Part shown: piece by piece, positions 60,365 to 64,000 of the stretch
Layout: every line of letters begins with the position of its first letter
Numbering within the stretch: position 1 is the stretch's first letter
Source: Muricea muricata
Lineage: Eukaryota; Cnidaria; Anthozoa; Malacalcyonacea; Plexauridae
Assembly (NCBI GenBank): GCA_963855995.1
Contig: OY979726.1
Span: 647,001-711,000 of the forward strand
Direction of reading: 5' to 3'
Length of the DNA: 64,000 nucleotides
The notes under the pieces: generated by a model
What the model was told of the DNA's origin: nothing
Database searches by the model: none
The model's input: only the letters and a program-made list of their open reading frames with translations
Program-made: the position numbers and the translations under genes

Positions 60365-62597
60365 ATGACTACTTCAAGGACTCTACAGTCACTTTTTCAG
60401 AGATGTGATTGCAAGGCAAGTATTGGAATCCAAGAAATATATAATTTTAGTAACAAATTTATTGATACATTTGTTAATGCTGTGTTGTGCTTGCAATGTG
60501 TTTCTTGTAGGTGGTTTGTAAACAACATTTACGAAGTTTTGCAACGGTTTTTCCAGCTAGCGATTCATACCCAAAATATGTTAACATTGTGGAAGTTGGG
60601 CCACGAGACGGCCTACAAAACGAAAAGGTTTTTTATTGATTATAATTGATCATAATTACAATGACTATATATACATTTATAGTGATTATATTGGTCCCAA
60701 TAAATGATTATATTTGTCCCAATAATTGATTATATTGTTCCCAATAATTGATTATGTTGGTCCCAATAATTGATTATATTGGTCCCAATAATTAATTATG
60801 TTGGTCCCAATAATTGCCCAATTGATGAGATCAGTGCATGTTTATATAAGAGTGTTTCATGCTGGGGTGTAAGTGTGTTGAAATTGAGTCATGTTGAATT
60901 TATTGGTTGAAAAATATTGTTACATGAATTCATTGTTTAGACGTTTGTTCCAACAGAGTCAAAAATCAAGTTTATTGACATATTGTCAAAATCAGGACTT
61001 CCTGTGATTGAAGTGACAAGTTTTGTCTCACCAAAATGGGTACCACAGGTTAGGTAACATTGCAATCACATCGTAAGATATAATACTAAGATTTGTTAAT
61101 CATTAACAAAATAAGCATCCATATATTATCAGATGAAAGATCATAGAGAAGTGATGCAAGGGATCACTAGGAATCCACTGGTTTCCTACCCAGTCCTAAC
61201 TCCCAATATTCAAGGATTTAATGCTGCTGTAAGTATCTGTCTGTATTTGATTGTAAACCTTTGATGTTTTCAAGTAGTGGCTGGGACTCCCTCTCATCTC
61301 TTTCCACTCTATGCATTCTTTAATGCCTAGGTTGAATCTGGTGCAAATGTTGTTGCTATCTTCGGGGCTGCTTCCGAAACCTTTAGCAGGTGTGATATTG
61401 AAATATGTTTTAATTATCACATTAGCTGTCTTGATAATTTGTCAATCAATATTTAACCTGGCCTTTTCACCAGACCACACTCACACTGATTGTTGTTTTA
61501 GAAAAAATCTCAATTGTTCAATAGAAGAAAGCTTGCAGCGTTTTGAAAAAGTTTGCAAGGCAGCATTAGAAAAAATGGTCAGAGTAAGAGGGTAATAATA
61601 GTAATAATTAAAATATGTACACTAGAAGTGTTCAAATACAATTGACAAATTAACAGGGAAAGTGTTTTGAAATCCCTTATCTTTTTAGATATGTTTCATG
61701 TGTTGTTGGCTGCCCTTACGAGGGAGAAGTCAAACCAGAGGCTGTAGCAAGGGTACTCTTGTTTTATCTCTCAGTTTTGTTAATGGCCAATAGAACACTA
61801 ATCAATGCTAATTACCTGTAATTAATATGGTATACTTATAGTTAACAAAATCTCTAGTGGATATGGGCTGTTACGAAGTGTCCCTCGGGGATACAATTGG
61901 TGTTGGAACCCCAGGTTAGTAATTAAGCTAGGTTACTCAACAGATTGATAATGGTGAATGCATTTTATTCATGGTGGATTATTATATGATTCTGTGATTA
62001 GGGTCGATTCAAAGAATGCTAGAACATGTGACAAGCGCTGTACCAGCTTCTCGACTTGCGTTGCACTGTCATGACACATACGGTCAAGCTTTGCCAAATA
62101 TTCTGACAGGATTGAAGGTATGTTGTATTCTAGGTGAGACTCTACCAAATACAGGAAACATAATTTTGCTATCTCTTTGTTTTTAGTTTGGTATTACAAC
62201 AGTCGATTCATCAACAAGCGGGCTGGGCGGTTGTCCGTACGCAAAAGGTGCTTCAGGAAATGTTGCTACAGAAGATGTGGTTTACATGCTGCATGGCATG
62301 GGCATTAAAACTGTAAGAATTTTTTCTTTAATATTATTTTTTGCATTGCTTTATTATAAACCAACCGACTTCAGTTATATTGAACAATTTCTAAATGGTC
62401 ATGCATTATCTATTAAACATAAATTAGTATTTGGTAGAATCCAACTGGAATGTATTTTATCTAGCGTTTGATTTTGACCACTCTCATTTAAGGGTGTTGA
62501 TTTGGAAACCATAATCGAAGCAAGCAATTACATTTCAACAGTGCTCAAGAAACGTTCCGCATCAAAAGTTACGCTGGCTCATAATAGCAAATCATGA
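60365..62597 (+). CDS. HMGCL: Hydroxymethylglutaryl-CoA lyase, mitochondrial
   Basis: Cleaves HMG-CoA to acetyl-CoA and acetoacetate, the last step of ketogenesis and leucine breakdown. Exons: 60365-60415, 60511-60627, 60941-61048, 61133-61228, 61331-61389, 61502-61591, 61689-61752, 61842-61914, 62002-62117, 62187-62312, 62493-62597; 334 aa (human 325). The N-terminus is Ser/Arg/Thr-rich, fitting a mitochondrial targeting peptide. Active-site residues are present: GPRDGLQ with R49 and D50, metal ligands H241 and H243 (LHCHDTYGQ), signature [14 protein letters not shown] with catalytic C274 and N283. Exon 1 ends in a GC donor (AAG|GCAAGT). The last codons and stop lie at the edge of a MITE, and the protein ends NSKS rather than the CKL/SKL-type peroxisomal signal of vertebrate HMGCL. 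Confidence 0.95.
60691..60825. repeat. 22-bp tandem repeat in HMGCL intron 2
   Basis: About six units of TTGGTCCCAATAATTGATTA plus two bases, with variation mainly TTGGTCCC/TTGTTCCC/TTTGTCCC. Confidence 0.85.
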
Positions 62598-62885
62598 TAA
62601 CGACATTAGAAAACGAGTTCGAAAGATGTTATCGTCGATTTCAGGTCACTTTTTACTGTAAGATTCCAAATTTCATTGCAAAGGTCAAAAGTTCATTTCA
62701 GAATTCGCAAGTCGGTTTGTAAACAAAGGCAGTAATTGGTCCCCAAAATAAAAATGGCCAATCAAATGCTTAGATTACAAACCAGCTTGCAAATTCTGAA
62801 ATGAACTTTGCCACGAAGTTTGGAATCCTACAGCGAAAAGTTAGGTGAAATTGACAATAATAAGTTGCTGTAGTTGTTATCATGA
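62591..62885. mobile_element. MITE overlapping the HMGCL stop codon
   Basis: The terminal words ATCATGATAAC and GTTATCATGAT are inverted. Inside, ACTGTAAGATTCCAAATTTC pairs with GAAGTTTGGAATCCTACAG and GTTCATTTCAGAATTCGCAA with TTGCAAATTCTGAAATGAAC. The TGA stop of HMGCL (62,595-62,597) is within the left terminal word. A short target duplication cannot be told apart from the palindromic end. Confidence 0.75.
62747..62752 (+). terminator. Candidate poly(A) signal of HMGCL inside the MITE
   Basis: AATAAA 150 nt past the stop codon, located in the loop of the MITE. Confidence 0.45.
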
Positions 62886-63145
62886 TCCAGAGTTGCTGGT
62901 AAGCTGATGTGCTGGTCTCAGTCTTTAAGCTGAAAATGTGTCAAAACATCACGGCCCAGAGTGTGTGGTATTTTAGAATAAGCTGTTGTAACTTGTCAGA
63001 AATATGAGAGACCTCGAATATTGAGGCCCAGCATATTTAACTGGGCAATTATCATACAAGGATAAAACAACAAAGACAAGCCATATAATATTTCTGCTAC
63101 CCATAAAAGTACAAATTATAATCAAATTCTGTTTAAGGATTATGC

Positions 63146-63151
63146 TTTATT
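63146..63151 (-). terminator. Candidate poly(A) signal of ATP5IF1
   Basis: AATAAA on the minus strand, 132 nt past the stop codon. Confidence 0.5.
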
Positions 63152-63282
63152 TGCCAATGATTTAGAGAAAAATTAATAGGGCAAAACACTGAGTTCATAA
63201 ACAATGCTGACAAAGTCAGCTCAATCCTTGAGACATGTCTAGTATTTGAGCAATATTTCAGCCAAATAGACATGTTTGGCAA

Positions 63283-63969
63283 TCAGTCTTTCTTGTCTTC
63301 AACTTCTCTCATTGTCTCAATGATTTTATTTTTCATCTTCTTAGCTCGTTCGATTGCTTCCTCGTGTTTCCTGATGCTTTCTTTATGCAGCTGAATCTCG
63401 TCTTCATGGTTTTTAACTGACTCTCGGTGATGGTCGCGCAATGCCTGTAACTGTTCTTGTTGCTAGAAAATGAGCTTAGTTTGTTGTAGATGTTTCATAG
63501 ATGAGTTTTGCTGAATGTTAAACTAATGGTTAGGGCCAGGCCAAAAGAGGATGAGTGTTTGCAGTTACTTGAGACTTTCCCAACACAATCATTCAAATAA
63601 AAACATGCTCAAAACACATATTCTTGTATTTTGTAAGCTTAAAATGTAACATTAACTTTTTGTGACTGCTAACTCTCAACTTTGTTTGACCTGACCTTTA
63701 GTATGAACAGTACAGATTTCCTCAGATGGTATCATATGTTCAAGGGGGCCATGGTGGAAAGTTTGCTTTTCCTGTGTCAGAGATTGTGATTCTACTGCAC
63801 CAAAATATACTGACATGGCTGTATGCCACGCCAAAGATGTCTGGCACAACTGACCAAGGCAGGGGGGGGGTGATTATTTTGAAATGTGAAGTCCTTTCAA
63901 CCTACCTTTTTACGGAAGTATTCTTCCTCTCTTGCTGCCTCCATCTTACCAAATGCACCACCAGCAGTC
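63283..63969 (-). CDS. ATP5IF1: ATPase inhibitory factor 1, mitochondrial (partial)
   Basis: Small mitochondrial matrix protein that binds F1-ATPase and blocks ATP hydrolysis when the proton gradient collapses. Two exons are visible on the minus strand: 63906-63969 (TAGGAFGKMEAAREEEYFRK) and 63283-63462 (59 codons plus stop). GGAFGKxEAAxEEEYFR is the family's inhibitory segment. The second exon begins QQEQLQALRDHHRESVKNHE and is a long, charged helix with regularly spaced His, as in the coiled-coil dimerisation part of IF1. The intron is GT-AG (phase 0). The N-terminal exon with the targeting peptide lies beyond the right edge. It is convergent with HMGCL; the stop codons are about 690 bp apart. 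Confidence 0.93.
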
Positions 63970-64000
63970 CTAGACAAAAAATAGAATTCAAAAAATATTG

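Noticed and set aside
62277..62471. Extension of HMGCL exon 10 through the following intron
   Set aside because: A good GTAAGAAT donor follows KT at 62,312, and the downstream exon restores the known C-terminal region. The extension is hydrophobic and unlike the family.
1..64000. tRNA or rRNA genes
   Set aside because: I looked for cloverleaf-type and conserved rRNA words and saw none; a covariance-model search would be decisive.

Overview
The window is eukaryotic and very probably from an early-branching animal. It carries four conserved metazoan genes split by many short GT-AG introns, in AT-rich DNA crowded with MITEs, LINE and Penelope-like remnants and minisatellites. A cnidarian is my best guess. 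That rests on general genome character, not on a diagnostic marker.

Layout. Positions 1-41,000 hold no gene I can support. They contain hairpin MITEs, a mosaic of short palindromes (3.2-3.9 kb), a three-copy dispersed repeat (3.9, 6.6 and 7.3 kb), a Tc1/mariner-like element with long terminal inverted repeats (8,755-10,327), Penelope-like and LINE remnants (10.6-13.3 kb), and an 18.2-kb giant foldback-type element (14,851-33,074). A degenerate DDE-type transposon follows (33,985-37,758), with a TTAA-flanked MITE nested inside its frameshifted transposase.

The giant element is the main discovery candidate. It has perfectly matching termini and an 8-bp target duplication (AAATCTAT), and a related uninterrupted site lies elsewhere in the same window. 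Its 0.9-1.0 kb inverted arms contain a 21-bp minisatellite. Its 16.3-kb core is a higher-order satellite of about 635-bp and 1,244-bp monomers, each with nested palindromes and runs of the TTCATGAA palindrome. No transposase is visible inside.

Positions 41,000-64,000 are genic. In order they are a ZnT2/3/8-type zinc transporter (SLC30A2-like, + strand, 7 coding exons, 392 aa), the golgin/vesicle tether USO1/p115 (+, 30 exons, 1,082 aa), mitochondrial HMG-CoA lyase HMGCL (+, 11 exons, 334 aa), and the 3' part of the mitochondrial ATPase inhibitor ATP5IF1 (- strand, convergent with HMGCL, running off the right edge). I reconstructed all splice junctions by eye and every phase closes. The genes do unrelated jobs (zinc sequestration, ER-Golgi tethering, ketogenesis/leucine breakdown, F1Fo-ATPase control). 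Three of the four have human orthologues on chromosome 1p35-p36, which suggests old linkage rather than shared function.

The introns hold many repeats that may affect RNA processing: an 80-bp array in the last USO1 intron whose units carry CAG|GTAG junctions, inverted arrays flanking USO1 exons 12-15, and a MITE at the end of HMGCL that supplies the stop codon and a candidate poly(A) signal.
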